From the NCBI RefSeq assembly GCF_020880995.1, contig NZ_JAJISD010000001.1, positions 124,001 through 188,000 of the forward strand: DNA of 64,000 nt, given 5' to 3'. Source of the stretch: Reyranella aquatilis. Its GTDB lineage: Bacteria; Pseudomonadota; Alphaproteobacteria; Reyranellales; Reyranellaceae. Positions 51,401 to 60,398 of the stretch are shown here, in pieces (the first letter of the stretch is position 1; the number at the start of each line of letters is the position of its first letter). Made by a program: the position numbers and the translations under genes. A model generated the notes under the pieces. It was not told the DNA's origin. It ran no database searches and saw nothing but the letters and a program-made list of their open reading frames with translations.

Positions 51401-51936
51401 GGCTGGGCGTCTGCCGGGCAGCCGACCTTCCGGCGCTGCTGGCCCGGGGCACGCCCGGGCGCATCAAGCTGGCCGGCACCGTCATCGACCGCATGGAGCG
51501 CACCTCGGCGAAGGGCAATCGCTTCGCCTTCCTGCAATGCTCCGACCAGTCCGGCGCGTTCGAATGCGTCATGTTCAGCGAGCTGCTGAGTTCCAAGCGC
51601 AATCTCCTCGAAGCGGGGCAGGCGATTCTGATCTCGGTCGACGGCCGGCTCGATGGCGAACAGGTGAAGCTCACCGCTCAGTCGGTCGAGAAGCTCGAGG
51701 ATGCGGTCGCCAATTCGGCGGCCGGCCTGCGCATCGTGATCACCGATCCCGTGGCGCTCGAGGCCCTGCGCAAGGCGCTCGAGGGGAAGCGCGGCCGCGG
51801 GCGGGTCACGCTGGTCGTGCCGATGAACGAGGAGACCGATGCCGAGGTCACCTTGCCCGGCACCTATTCGATCGCAGGCGGCCTGCGCGACACGATCGGC
51901 AGCCTGCCGGGCGTCTCGCAGGTGGAGGAGATTTGA
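48490..51936 (+). CDS. dnaE: DNA polymerase III alpha subunit
   Basis: The 1148-residue replicative polymerase catalytic subunit. The N-terminal PHP domain reads [15 protein letters not shown], with Arg12 where the metal-binding His occurs in active PHP domains, so proofreading by PHP is unlikely. The catalytic aspartates are in [14 protein letters not shown], with [14 protein letters not shown] before them and [14 protein letters not shown] further on. Thumb, fingers and OB-fold (about residue 990 onward; [28 protein letters not shown]) follow. The GTG start at 48490 is 31 bp after lolD. This is the standard DnaE1-type length. Confidence 0.98.
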   Translation: MAIADFIHLKVRSAYSLTEGANKVDKVVSLAKGEAMPAVAVTDRNNLFGALEFSQYASKAGIQPIVGCDLGIRREEEGGVATTNKLPTVDWLTLLVQSEEGYVNLMRLVSRAHLEFKMGSVAALPMSELEGSTAGLIALTGSAGSAVGRLLAAGQTPAAAHMLDRLQRLFDGRLYLELQRHGEDAERRIEAPLIDLAYERNLPLVATNDAHFPKKSMYEAHDVLLCIEQGAHIDDPNRRRLTPEHYFKSAAEMRALFADIPEACDNTLVIAQRCAYMPAPRKPILPRYTKLEGRTEGEALRDLAKTGLDELQKLGRLADGIGIDKYEARLTYELDMIEKMGFAGYFLIVADFIQWAKDNDVPVGPGRGSGAGSLVAWSLKITDLDPLRWGLLFERFLNPERVSMPDFDIDFCQDKRDRVIRYVRDEYGHDRVAAIITFGKLQARAVLRDVGRVLGMPYGQVDRICKLVPNNPANPVTLAKALETEELLKEQYNADEEIKRLIDLALQLEGLFRNASTHAAGVVIGDRPLDQLVPLFRDTDSKESLPATQFNMKWVEPAGLVKFDFLGLKTLTVIEKACDFIGQDRIDIAKLPLDDRKTFELLARGDGSGVFQLEGNGMRDVLRKMKPDRFEDIIAVVALYRPGPMENIPSYIKRKHGEEEPDYLHPLLEGILKETYGIMIYQEQVMQIAQVLSGYSLGGADLLRRAMGKKIQAEMDAQRALFVEGAEKNNVKADKASSIFDQVNKFAGYGFNKSHAAAYALVCYQTAYLKANHPVEFFAATMTLDMGNVEKLNGYRRDLDKINVELLPPDVNKSTAEFTVEQTADGKKAIRYALAAIKGVGKEAMTRLTEEREANGPFKDLFDFAERLDQRVLNKRLLESLVKAGAFDTLNKNRAQTFAAVEALTRHSQATHESRGSNQNNLFGDDTAQRRPQLPKVPDWAPMERLQNEFAAIGFYLSSHPLASYERSLQRLGVCRAADLPALLARGTPGRIKLAGTVIDRMERTSAKGNRFAFLQCSDQSGAFECVMFSELLSSKRNLLEAGQAILISVDGRLDGEQVKLTAQSVEKLEDAVANSAAGLRIVITDPVALEALRKALEGKRGRGRVTLVVPMNEETDAEVTLPGTYSIAGGLRDTIGSLPGVSQVEEI

Positions 51937-52952
51937 GCCGGCAGCCCGGCCTTTTCGAAACCGAGACCGCCGCACCGCCCAAGCGCCGGGCGGCGGGAGC
52001 CGGAGACGTCCGGACCGCCCGGGACTCGCCGCTCCTGGAGGCGCCTCCGCTGCCGGTCGACATCCGGCTGGGCACGTCGTCGTGGTTCTTTCCGGGATGG
52101 CGCGGCCTCGTCTACGACGCGGTCCATCCGCAGGTGACGCTCAGCCGCAAGGGACTCGCGGCTTACGCCGAGATCCCGCTACTGCGGACAGTGAGCCTCG
52201 ACCGCACCTTCTATACGCCGATCTCGACCGCCGACTACGCCCGGTACGCGAGTCAGGTCCCGGAACATTTCAGCTTCGTCGTGAAGGCGCCGGCGCTCGT
52301 CTGCGATGCGGTGATGCGTGACGAGGAGGGGCGGGGGAAAGTGCCCAACCCGTATTTCCTCGATGCCGCCGTGGCGACCCGCGAGTTCGTCGTGCCGTGT
52401 CTCGAGGGACTGAAGGCCAAGGCCGGCCCGCTCGTGTTCCAGGTCTCGCCGCTGCCGCGCAGTCTGGTGGAAGATGCCACGTTGCTGGTCGAGCGGCTGG
52501 AGGCGTTTTTCGCCGCTCTCCCGCAGGTGCTGGGCGGCCTCCAGCCTCTTTACGCACTGGAACTGCGAAATCCGGAACTGCTGACGCCCCGCCTGATGCG
52601 GATGCTGGCCCGTGCCGGAGTGCGATATTGCGTTGGCCTGCACGACCGGATGCCGGAGATCGAGCGACAGGAGACCGCCCTCCGGGCCCTGGACGGGGAC
52701 CAGCCCGGGCCGCTGGTAGTCAGGTGGAACCTGCATCGCGGGTTCCTGTACCAGGCCGCCAAGCAGCGCTACGAGCCGTTCGACCGGCTGGTCGATGAGG
52801 ATGCCGAGACTCGCCGGGTCCTCGCGAGGATGGCCGCGGCCGCCCACAAGGCCGGCAGGAAGGTGTGGATCACGGCCAACAACAAGGCCGAGGGGAGCGC
52901 ACCGCTCTCGATCCTCAAGCTGGCCCGGGAAATTGACAATCTGCTCGGCTAA
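51933..52952 (+). CDS. DUF72 family protein
   Basis: The 339-residue protein carries DUF72 (YecE-like, TIM-barrel) features: RLGTSSWFFPGWRGLVYD, LRTVSLDRTFYTPIS, FSFVVKAPALVC, GPLVFQVSPLPR and YALELRNPELLT. The N-terminal 45 residues are Pro/Arg-rich and variable. The TTG start at 51933 overlaps the dnaE stop and has a strong GGAGGAG just upstream. The biochemical function of DUF72 is not established. A link with dnaE is only positional. Confidence 0.85.
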   Translation: MSRQPGLFETETAAPPKRRAAGAGDVRTARDSPLLEAPPLPVDIRLGTSSWFFPGWRGLVYDAVHPQVTLSRKGLAAYAEIPLLRTVSLDRTFYTPISTADYARYASQVPEHFSFVVKAPALVCDAVMRDEEGRGKVPNPYFLDAAVATREFVVPCLEGLKAKAGPLVFQVSPLPRSLVEDATLLVERLEAFFAALPQVLGGLQPLYALELRNPELLTPRLMRMLARAGVRYCVGLHDRMPEIERQETALRALDGDQPGPLVVRWNLHRGFLYQAAKQRYEPFDRLVDEDAETRRVLARMAAAAHKAGRKVWITANNKAEGSAPLSILKLAREIDNLLG

Positions 52953-52972
52953 GCCATTGATTTCGTTGGCGC

Positions 52973-53001
52973 TTGCAATTTCGGGCCCAACCCACTAGAA
53001 A
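52973..53001 (+). promoter_or_regulatory. Putative promoter of rpsB-tsf
   Basis: TTGCAA (52973-52978) and TAGAAA (52996-53001) with a 17-bp spacer, 114 bp ahead of rpsB. The GC-rich leader that follows could fold and mediate S2 autoregulation, which is inference. Confidence 0.4.
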
Positions 53002-53115
53002 CGCGCCACTTCGCACGCGGGTTTGCGGTCGACGGGGAGACATCCCGGCGCTCGCTCCGGTGTTCCCATTCCGGGAACGACGCCCGCGGAGGTTCAACCG
53101 GAAAAGGAGAACGGC

Positions 53116-53901
53116 ATGACCATGCCGACATTCACGATGCGCCAGCTGCTGGAAGCCGGCGTCCACTTCGGCCATCACACGCGCCGCTGGAACCCCAAGA
53201 TGAAGCCGTACCTGTTCGGGGTGCGCAACGGGGTTCACATCATCGATCTCACCAAGACCGTGCCGCTGCTGGAGCAGGCGCTGAAGCAGGTTCGCGACGT
53301 CGTGGCGAGCGGCGGGCGCGTCCTGTTCGTCGGTACCAAGCCGGCGGCCGCCGAGCGCGTCGCGGACGCGGCCAAGCGCTGCGGCCAGTACTATGTGAAT
53401 CACCGCTGGCTGGGCGGCATGATCACGAACTGGAACACGATCTCGGCGTCGATCAAGCGCCTGCGCGAGCTCGACGAGCGCCTGAAGGGCGATGTCGTCG
53501 GCCTCACCAAGAAGGAACAGCTCGACCTGACGCGCGAGCGCGACAAGCTCGAGCGCTCGCTGGGCGGCATCAAGGAAATGGGCGGCACGCCCGACCTGCT
53601 GTTCATCATCGACACCAACAAGGAGGCGATCGCCGTCCTGGAAGCCCGCAAGCGCGGCATTCCGATCGTTGCGGTGGTCGACAGCAACTCCGATCCGGAC
53701 GGCATCGATTTCCCGATCCCGGGCAACGACGACGCAATCCGCGCCGTGTCGCTCTATTGCGACCTGCTGGCCGGCTCGGTGCTCGATGGCATCCGGGCCG
53801 AGATCGCGGCCACCGGTGGTGACGTCGGCGAGCTGAGCGAACAGCCTGTCGAGGAAATTCCCGCGGCCGAGGCCCAGGCCGAGGCGGCACCGGCAGAGTA
53901 A
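53116..53901 (+). CDS. rpsB: 30S ribosomal protein S2
   Basis: The 261-residue S2 joins the head and body of the small subunit. Signatures: [51 protein letters not shown] and [29 protein letters not shown]. The tail is acidic and Ala-rich (last 35 residues). The ATG at 53116 follows AAAAGGAGAA. A hairpin separates it from tsf. Confidence 0.98.
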   Translation: MTMPTFTMRQLLEAGVHFGHHTRRWNPKMKPYLFGVRNGVHIIDLTKTVPLLEQALKQVRDVVASGGRVLFVGTKPAAAERVADAAKRCGQYYVNHRWLGGMITNWNTISASIKRLRELDERLKGDVVGLTKKEQLDLTRERDKLERSLGGIKEMGGTPDLLFIIDTNKEAIAVLEARKRGIPIVAVVDSNSDPDGIDFPIPGNDDAIRAVSLYCDLLAGSVLDGIRAEIAATGGDVGELSEQPVEEIPAAEAQAEAAPAE

Positions 53902-53929
53902 TCCGGTCCCTCATTCAGGAAAACAGACG

Positions 53930-53951
53930 GGGCCGGTCGGAAGACCGGCCC
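53930..53951 (+). terminator. Hairpin between rpsB and tsf (attenuator-like)
   Basis: GGGCCGGTC/GACCGGCCC is a 9-bp stem closed by a GGAA tetraloop and followed by TTGTTGT. It resembles an intrinsic terminator; because tsf follows at once, partial termination is likely, as known for rpsB-tsf in other bacteria. Confidence 0.65.
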
Positions 53952-53975
53952 TTGTTGTACCAAACGGAGCAAGAG

Positions 53976-54902
53976 ATGGCTGAGATCACTGCATCGCTCG
54001 TCAAGGAACTGCGCGAGAAGACCGGCGCGGGCATGATGGATTGCAAGAAGGCGCTGGGCGAGACGGCCGGCGACATCGAGAAGGCGGTCGACTGGCTGCG
54101 CACCAAGGGACTGTCGGCGGCCTCGAAGAAGGCCGGCCGCGTCGCCGCGGAAGGCCTCGTCGGCGTCGCGGCCGACGGCACCAAGGGTGCGGTCATCGAG
54201 GTCAATGCCGAGACCGACTTCGTCGGCCGCAACGACCAGTTCCAGAAGTTTGTCGCCGCGGCGACCAAGCTTGCCCTTGAGAACGGTGGCGACCTCGCCA
54301 AGGTCGCAGCCGCGCCTTTCCCCGGCACCGGCCGCGACGTCCAGGGCGAGCTGACCAACCTGATCGCCACGATCGGCGAGAACATGAGCCTGCGCCGTGC
54401 AGCCTCGCTGTCGGTGTCGGACGGGGTCGTGGTGGCCTACACCCACAATGCCGTCGCGCCGGATCTCGGCAAGATCGGCGTGCTGGTGGCGCTGGAGTCG
54501 ACCGGCGACAAGGCCAAGCTCGCCGCGCTCGCCAAGCAGCTCGCCATGCACGTGGCGGCTACCAACCCGCAGTCGCTGACGGTCGCCGAACTGGACCAGG
54601 CCGCCATCGAGCGCGAGCGCGCGGTGCTGGCCGAGAAGGCCGGCCAGCAGGGCAAGACCGCCGAGATCGTCGCCAAGATGGTCGAGGGCGGCCTGCGCAA
54701 GTTCCACCAGGAAGTCGTGCTGCTCGAGCAGGCCTTCGTGATGGACGGCAAGACCAAGGTCTCGAAGGTCGTCGAGGATGCCGGCAAGACGGCCGGCGCA
54801 CCCGTCCGGCTCGCGGGCTTCCTCCGCTTTGCCCTGGGCGAGGGCATCGAGAAGAAATCTGAGGATTTCGCAGCCGAGGTGGCTGCCCAGCTCAAGAAGT
54901 AG
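53976..54902 (+). CDS. tsf: Translation elongation factor Ts
   Basis: The 308-residue EF-Ts regenerates EF-Tu-GTP. The N-terminal UBA-like domain has [39 protein letters not shown], and the core has the TDFVGRN motif at about residues 80-86, which contacts EF-Tu. The ATG at 53976 has CGGAG upstream. A 12-bp hairpin follows the stop. Confidence 0.98.
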   Translation: MAEITASLVKELREKTGAGMMDCKKALGETAGDIEKAVDWLRTKGLSAASKKAGRVAAEGLVGVAADGTKGAVIEVNAETDFVGRNDQFQKFVAAATKLALENGGDLAKVAAAPFPGTGRDVQGELTNLIATIGENMSLRRAASLSVSDGVVVAYTHNAVAPDLGKIGVLVALESTGDKAKLAALAKQLAMHVAATNPQSLTVAELDQAAIERERAVLAEKAGQQGKTAEIVAKMVEGGLRKFHQEVVLLEQAFVMDGKTKVSKVVEDAGKTAGAPVRLAGFLRFALGEGIEKKSEDFAAEVAAQLKK

Positions 54903-54916
54903 TAGTAGAAACTACC

Positions 54917-54943
54917 GGCGCGCGGACATGTTGTCCGCGCGCC
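54917..54943 (+). terminator. Stable hairpin after tsf
   Basis: GGCGCGCGGACA/TGTCCGCGCGCC pairs over 12 bp with a 3-nt loop, between tsf and pyrH. No T-run follows, so it may stall or stabilise transcripts rather than terminate fully. Confidence 0.5.
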
Positions 54944-54972
54944 CAAGACAAACGTAGTCAGAGGCACGTCTG

Positions 54973-55698
54973 ATGCCGTCGGGTCCCCAATATCGCCGTG
55001 TTCTTCTCAAGCTCTCTGGCGAGGGGCTGATGGGGAATCGGGAATACGGCCTGGATCCCGGCATGGTAGCGATGGTCGCACAGGAAGTGAAGACCGTGCA
55101 TGCGATGGGCGTGCAGGTTTGCCTGGTGATCGGCGGCGGGAACATCTTCCGCGGCGTCTCCGCGGCGGCTTCCGGCATGGACCGCGCCAGCGGCGACTAC
55201 ATGGGCATGCTGGCCACCGTCATCAATTCACTTGCGATGCAAAGCGCGCTGGAGCGCGTCGGCCTTCAGACCCGCGTGCAGTCGGCCATCCCGATGACCA
55301 CGGTCTGCGAACCCTACATCCGCCGCCGCGCCGCCCGGCATATGGAGAAGGGCCGGGTCGTGATCTTCGCCGCGGGCACCGGCAATCCGTTCTTCACCAC
55401 CGATACCGCGGCGGCGCTACGCGCGGCGGAAATGGGCGTCAACGCTCTGCTCAAGGGCACGCAGGTCGACGGGGTCTATTCGGCCGATCCGCGCAAGGAC
55501 AAGGGCGCCAAGCGCTTCGATTCGCTGAGCTACATGGAAGTGCTGTCGCGGGACCTGCAGGTGATGGACGCCTCGGCGATCTCGCTTGCGCGCGAGAACC
55601 GTATCCCCATCATTGTCTTCGACATCCACAAGCCCGGCGCCTTCGCCGAGACGATGCGCGGCGAGGGTACCTTCACGATCATCAAGGACGAGGCCTGA
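54973..55698 (+). CDS. pyrH: UMP kinase
   Basis: The 241-residue bacterial hexameric UMP kinase makes UDP. Motifs are [24 protein letters not shown], the phosphate site [28 protein letters not shown] and the C-terminal [11 protein letters not shown]. It belongs to the amino acid kinase fold and not to the eukaryotic UMP/CMP kinases. It lies directly before frr, the standard pairing. Confidence 0.98.
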   Translation: MPSGPQYRRVLLKLSGEGLMGNREYGLDPGMVAMVAQEVKTVHAMGVQVCLVIGGGNIFRGVSAAASGMDRASGDYMGMLATVINSLAMQSALERVGLQTRVQSAIPMTTVCEPYIRRRAARHMEKGRVVIFAAGTGNPFFTTDTAAALRAAEMGVNALLKGTQVDGVYSADPRKDKGAKRFDSLSYMEVLSRDLQVMDASAISLARENRIPIIVFDIHKPGAFAETMRGEGTFTIIKDEA

Positions 55699-55700
55699 AC

Positions 55701-56255
55701 ATGTCTGCCGATCTCAACGAGCTCGAGAAGCGCATGCATGGCGCGATGGACGCCCTGAAGAAGGAATTCGGCGGTCTCCGGACGGGGCGTGCCTCGGTCA
55801 ATCTGCTCGACCCGGTGATGGTGGAGGCCTACGGCCAGCGCATGCCGCTGAATCAGGTCGGTACCGTGAGTGCCCCGGAACCGCGGCTCCTGACCGTGAG
55901 CGTGTGGGACAAAAGCCTGGTGACGCCGACCGCCAAGGCGATCCGCGAGGCTGGCCTCGGCCTCAACCCGTCGCCGGACGGTCAGATTATCCGTATTCCG
56001 ATCCCCGAACTCACGACGGAGCGTCGCAACGAACTCGCCAAGCTCGCGCACAAGTATGCGGAGCAGGGCAAGGTGGCCGTCCGCAACGTGCGCCGCGACG
56101 GCATGGAAGCGCTCAAGAAGGCCGAAAAGGACCGCAAGATCTCGGAAGACGAGCATCGTCAGAAGGCCGACGAGGTGCAGAAACTCACTGACCGGTACGT
56201 CAAGCAGGTCGACGAGGCCCTGGCGCACAAGGAAAAAGAGATCAAGACGGTCTGA
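55701..56255 (+). CDS. frr: Ribosome recycling factor
   Basis: The 184-residue RRF splits post-termination ribosomes with EF-G. The signatures are [61 protein letters not shown] and [14 protein letters not shown]. Its ATG is 2 bp after pyrH; the stop TGA overlaps the uppS ATG (56253-56257), indicating coupling. Confidence 0.98.
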   Translation: MSADLNELEKRMHGAMDALKKEFGGLRTGRASVNLLDPVMVEAYGQRMPLNQVGTVSAPEPRLLTVSVWDKSLVTPTAKAIREAGLGLNPSPDGQIIRIPIPELTTERRNELAKLAHKYAEQGKVAVRNVRRDGMEALKKAEKDRKISEDEHRQKADEVQKLTDRYVKQVDEALAHKEKEIKTV

Positions 56256-56995
56256 TGTCCAGCGCGCCGCTGCCCGCCAATCCCGATCAGGCTTCGGGAC
56301 CCCAGCACGTTGCCATCATCATGGATGGCAACGGTCGGTGGGCTAAGGCCCGTGGCCTGCCGCGTGTGGCGGGCCACCGGCGCGGCGCCGACGCGGTGCG
56401 GCGCGTGGTGCGTGGTGCCGGCGAACTCGGGATTCCGATCCTGACGCTGTTCGCCTTCTCGACCGAGAACTGGACGCGGCCCGCCGACGAGGTCGCCGAC
56501 CTGATGGGACTGCTCCGCCACTACCTGCGCAACGAGCTCGAGGAGCTTCGCAAGAACGGTGCGCGGCTGCGGGTCATCGGCAACCGCGACGGGCTTGCGG
56601 GCGACATCGTGCGGGACATTGCCGATGCCGAAAGGATGACGTCCGGCAATACGCGGATCGACGTCAACATCTGCATGAACTACGGCGCGCGCGATGAAAT
56701 CGTGCGGGCGGCGCGCAACCTTGCGAAGCAGGTCGCGAAGGGGGAGATCACCGTCGACAGCATCGACCAGCACAGCTTCGAGCGCGAGTTGTTGACGGCC
56801 GGCGTGCCCGATCCGGATCTTCTGATCAGGACGAGCGGCGAGCAGAGGATCAGCAATTTCCTGCTCTGGCAGTGTGCCTACTCGGAGCTGGTTTTCGTCG
56901 ACACGCTGTGGCCGGATTTCGGCAAGGAACACCTGGAACAGGCCATCGCGGAGTTCCGGCGGCGTGAGCGGCGGTATGGCGGCGTCGGAAGCTAG
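56255..56995 (+). CDS. uppS: Isoprenyl transferase (undecaprenyl diphosphate synthase)
   Basis: The 246-residue cis-prenyltransferase builds the C55 carrier lipid for cell-wall synthesis. The catalytic Asp24 is in IIMDGNGRWAKARG; other motifs are GHRRGAD, FAFSTENWTRP and the C-terminal IRTSGEQRISNFLLWQCAYSELVF. It continues the frr-uppS-cdsA-dxr-rseP order. The end overlaps cdsA by 20 bp. Confidence 0.97.
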   Translation: MSSAPLPANPDQASGPQHVAIIMDGNGRWAKARGLPRVAGHRRGADAVRRVVRGAGELGIPILTLFAFSTENWTRPADEVADLMGLLRHYLRNELEELRKNGARLRVIGNRDGLAGDIVRDIADAERMTSGNTRIDVNICMNYGARDEIVRAARNLAKQVAKGEITVDSIDQHSFERELLTAGVPDPDLLIRTSGEQRISNFLLWQCAYSELVFVDTLWPDFGKEHLEQAIAEFRRRERRYGGVGS

Positions 56996-57671
56996 CGCTC
57001 CCGTGCCCCGCGGAGGGCGCTTCGCCGGGCTGCTGGTGCGGGCGCTTTCGGCCCTCGTGCTCGGCCCGCTGCTGCTCGCGGCGGTCTGGTACGGCTTTCC
57101 CTGGATCGACCTGATCGCAGCGCTCGCCGCGCCTGTGATGATCTTCGAGTGGACACGTCTCACGCGCGGCGCGCCCGTGCTGCGGCTTCTGGCCTGGACG
57201 TACGGGCTGGCGGCACTGGTGGCCCTGCTGTGGCTGCGGCACCAGCCGTCGTTCGGCCGCGAGACGATCCTTTGGGTGCTGGTCTGCATCTGGGCGACCG
57301 ACATTGGCGCCTACTTCGTCGGACGAACCGCCGGGGGAGCGAAACTGGCCCCACGCATCAGCCCGGGCAAGACATGGTCGGGTCTCATCGGCGGCATGGC
57401 CTGGGCGGCGGTGGCCAGCGCGGCGACGGGCTATGCATTCGGACTCGGCGAAACCCTTCATCTCGCCATTGCAGGCGCCGCACTCGCGGTCATCGGACAG
57501 GCGGGCGACCTGCTCGAATCGGCGGCCAAGCGGCGCGCCGGGGTGAAGGACAGCGGCCGTCTCATTCCGGGGCACGGCGGACTGCTGGACCGGATCGACG
57601 GTCTGATGGCCGTCCTCGTGGCCGTAGCCGCCGCCCGGCTCGTCCTGGGCGATTCATGGCCCTGGGCATGA
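56976..57671 (+). CDS. cdsA: Phosphatidate cytidylyltransferase
   Basis: The 231-residue membrane enzyme makes CDP-diacylglycerol. It has about six helices and the C-terminal signature region SPGKTWSGLIGG, DLLESAAKRRAGVKDSGRLIPGHGGLLDRIDGL, which holds the catalytic acidic residues. The ATG at 56976 lies within uppS, and the TGA overlaps the dxr ATG (57668-57671). The length is slightly shorter than E. coli CdsA, as in other alphaproteobacteria. Confidence 0.96.
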   Translation: MAASEASAPVPRGGRFAGLLVRALSALVLGPLLLAAVWYGFPWIDLIAALAAPVMIFEWTRLTRGAPVLRLLAWTYGLAALVALLWLRHQPSFGRETILWVLVCIWATDIGAYFVGRTAGGAKLAPRISPGKTWSGLIGGMAWAAVASAATGYAFGLGETLHLAIAGAALAVIGQAGDLLESAAKRRAGVKDSGRLIPGHGGLLDRIDGLMAVLVAVAAARLVLGDSWPWA

Positions 57672-58870
57672 CCAGATGGGCCGCCCCGTCGTCCGCGCAG
57701 CCGCGGGGAGTCACCATTCTGGGCTCGACCGGCTCGGTGGGGCAGAGCACCGTCGATCTGATCGAGCGCGACCCCGAGCGCTATCGGGTGGAAGCCCTGG
57801 TGGCCAACCGCGCGGTCGAGCAGCTGGCCGACCAGGCGCGGCGGTTGAAGGCGCGGCTGGCCGTCGTGGCCGATCCTGGCCGCTATCTCGCGCTCAAGGA
57901 GGCGCTGGCGGGTACCCCGGTCGAGGTTGCGGCCGGCCCCGATGCCGTCGTCGAGGCAGCTTCCCGACCGGCCGAGTGGGTGATGGCGGCGGTGGTCGGC
58001 TTTGCCGGTCTCGCGCCGACCCTCGTCGCCGCGCGGCGGGGCGCCATGGTGGCGCTTGCGAACAAGGAGGCGCTAGTCTGCGCCGGGCGACTTCTGCTCG
58101 AAGCGGTGGAGCACTCCGGCGGCGTGCTGCTGCCCGTCGACTCCGAGCACAACGCCATTTTCCAGGTGTTCGAACCCACGCAACGCCATGCCGTCGATCG
58201 ACTGATCCTGACGGCTTCGGGAGGACCCTTCCGCAACTGGTCGCTGGCCGACATGGCCGGAGCGACACCGGAACAGGCACTTGCCCATCCCAACTGGGAC
58301 ATGGGCGCGAAAATCTCGATCGATTCGGCGACGATGATGAACAAGGGGCTGGAACTGATCGAGGCCCAACTGCTGTTCGGGGTGCCGGAAAACCAGGTCG
58401 ACATCGTCGTGCACCCGCAATCGGTCATCCATTCGATGGTGTCGTATCGCGACGGGTCGGTGCTGGCCCAGCTCGGTACCGCGGACATGCGCATCCCGAT
58501 CAGCCATACGCTGGGCTGGCCGTCACGCATCGAGGGCCCATCGGCCAAGGTCGATTTCATGAGCATTCCGGCCCTCACCTTCGAGCGGCCCGATTCCGGC
58601 CGCTTTCCCTCCCTAAGGTTGGCGCGTGAGGCTCTGGTGGCGGGCGGGCATGCTCCCATCGTGCTGAACGCGGCGAACGAGGCGGCGGTGGCGGCGTTCC
58701 TGGCGCGGCGCATCGGCTTTCTCGACATCGCCCGGATCGTCGAGGACGTGATGGCGGGTTGGAACGGGCTCTCCCAGGCGGTTGATGGTCTCCAGCAGGT
58801 CGAGGCGGCCGATCTGGAAGCGCGCAGGGTGGCTGAGGAGTTCTGTCGGGCCAAGGCGCCAAGTAATTGA
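57668..58870 (+). CDS. dxr: 1-deoxy-D-xylulose 5-phosphate reductoisomerase
   Basis: The 400-residue second enzyme of the MEP isoprenoid pathway, the target of fosmidomycin. NADPH loop VTILGSTGSVGQSTVDLI; metal/substrate motifs LPVDSEHNAIFQV, TASGGPFR, HPNWDMGAKISIDSATMMNKGLELIEA and VLNAANEAAVAAFL. Together with uppS nearby, it supplies and uses isoprenoid precursors. The gap to rseP is 30 bp. Confidence 0.97.
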   Translation: MTRWAAPSSAQPRGVTILGSTGSVGQSTVDLIERDPERYRVEALVANRAVEQLADQARRLKARLAVVADPGRYLALKEALAGTPVEVAAGPDAVVEAASRPAEWVMAAVVGFAGLAPTLVAARRGAMVALANKEALVCAGRLLLEAVEHSGGVLLPVDSEHNAIFQVFEPTQRHAVDRLILTASGGPFRNWSLADMAGATPEQALAHPNWDMGAKISIDSATMMNKGLELIEAQLLFGVPENQVDIVVHPQSVIHSMVSYRDGSVLAQLGTADMRIPISHTLGWPSRIEGPSAKVDFMSIPALTFERPDSGRFPSLRLAREALVAGGHAPIVLNAANEAAVAAFLARRIGFLDIARIVEDVMAGWNGLSQAVDGLQQVEAADLEARRVAEEFCRAKAPSN

Positions 58871-58900
58871 AATGACACGCGTTTAATGGTCGAGTAGGGC

Positions 58901-60280
58901 ATGCAAAGCATCGTCAGCCTGTTTACGACATACCTGCCGTACTTCGTCCTGGTCCTGACGCTCCTGGTGTTCGTTCACGAGTACGGCCACTATTGGGTCG
59001 GCCGCCGTTTCGGCATCCACGCCGAGGTGTTCTCGATCGGATTTGGCCCCGAGATCTTCGGCTGGACGGACCGCAACGGCACGCGGTGGAAAGTCTCCAT
59101 GATCCCGCTCGGCGGGTACGTGAAGTTCCTGGGCGACAGCGATGCCACCAGCGCCACACCGAGCGGCGAGCCGCTTTCCGAGAGTGAACGCAAACGGGCG
59201 TTCTTCAGCCAGCCGCTCTATGCGCGCGCCGCGGTCGTGCTCGGCGGCCCGATGGCCAACCTGCTTTTCGCGTTCCTCCTGCTGACGGGAGTCTTCTTCT
59301 TCGCCGGCGAGCCCTACACGCCGACGACGGTCGCGGTGCAGGTCGATGGGCCGGCGGCCAAGGCGGGTCTGCGGACCGGGGACGAGATCGTCCGACTGGC
59401 GGACAAGCGCATTGACCGCTACGAGGACATCCAGGAGGCGCAGTTCCTCTACTGGGCCAAGCCGATGCCGGTCGAATTCCGGCGCGGCAAGCAGCTGTTG
59501 CGCGGCGAGATCCAGCCTCAGTACTGCGAGCGTACGGACCGGTACAACAACACCCTGCGGTACGGCGATCTCGGCATCGATCAGTTCGTTCGCCCCGTCG
59601 TGGGTGGCTTCACCGCGAACAGCCCGGCCGAGGCCGCGGGTCTCAAGGTCGGTGACCTTCTGGTGGCGATCGACGGCAAGCCGGTGGAGTACTTCTCCCG
59701 GATCCCCGAGCTGATCGGCAGCCGCGGCGGTCAGCCGGTGCAGGTCCGTTACGAACGCGACGGTCGCTACGGAGAAGCGACCATCACCCCGATCCTCGAC
59801 AAGACGGTCGACTGTGCGGGCAAGGAGCAGATCGTCGGGCGCCTGCGCGTTCGGCCCGCGGCCGTGACCGAGCTGCGACAGCACGGGGTCATCGGCGCGA
59901 TGGGGGCCGGCGTGCGGGCCGTCTGGGGCATGACGTCGATGTTCTACACGTCGATGGGCCAGATCCTCACCGCCACGCGGCCTGTGGATGAATTGGGCGG
60001 CCCGATTCGCATTGCCAAGGCTGCGGGTGAGGCGTCGTATGCGGGCTGGACCGGCATCCTCAATCTCGTCATCGCCCTTTCCGTGGTGCTGGGCATCTTC
60101 AACCTGCTGCCGGTGCCGATGCTCGATGGCGGGCATCTCGCCATGTATGCCTATGAAGCGGTACGCGGAAAGCCACTCAGCCTGCGGGCACAGGAGGTGG
60201 GACTGAAGCTCGGATTCGCGCTTGTGATCGGCATGGCGTTGATCGCAACTTTCAATGACATCAGGCTTTTGCTGCGCTGA
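58901..60280 (+). CDS. rseP: Site-2 intramembrane metalloprotease RseP
   Basis: The 459-residue site-2 protease. The zinc motif HEYGH is at residues 26-30 in the first helix (TLLVFVHEYGHYWVGRRFG), and the third ligand Asp lies in NLLPVPMLDGGHL near the end. Tandem PDZ domains occupy about residues 125-320 (VDGPAAKAGLRTGDEIV, NSPAEAAGLKVGDLLVAIDGKPV). It would cut anti-sigma factors or leftover signal peptides. The gap to bamA is 118 bp. Confidence 0.97.
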   Translation: MQSIVSLFTTYLPYFVLVLTLLVFVHEYGHYWVGRRFGIHAEVFSIGFGPEIFGWTDRNGTRWKVSMIPLGGYVKFLGDSDATSATPSGEPLSESERKRAFFSQPLYARAAVVLGGPMANLLFAFLLLTGVFFFAGEPYTPTTVAVQVDGPAAKAGLRTGDEIVRLADKRIDRYEDIQEAQFLYWAKPMPVEFRRGKQLLRGEIQPQYCERTDRYNNTLRYGDLGIDQFVRPVVGGFTANSPAEAAGLKVGDLLVAIDGKPVEYFSRIPELIGSRGGQPVQVRYERDGRYGEATITPILDKTVDCAGKEQIVGRLRVRPAAVTELRQHGVIGAMGAGVRAVWGMTSMFYTSMGQILTATRPVDELGGPIRIAKAAGEASYAGWTGILNLVIALSVVLGIFNLLPVPMLDGGHLAMYAYEAVRGKPLSLRAQEVGLKLGFALVIGMALIATFNDIRLLLR

Positions 60281-60398
60281 GTTGAGGCGTTGGCGCTGCT
60301 TCGGAGCGGGGGACAAAAGGGGTGGCTTAGTCCCCTTTGCCGGTCTAGAAAGCTGCGTTCACGTTTTTGACCATCGGCAGGTCTGACTGGCGCCGGGG

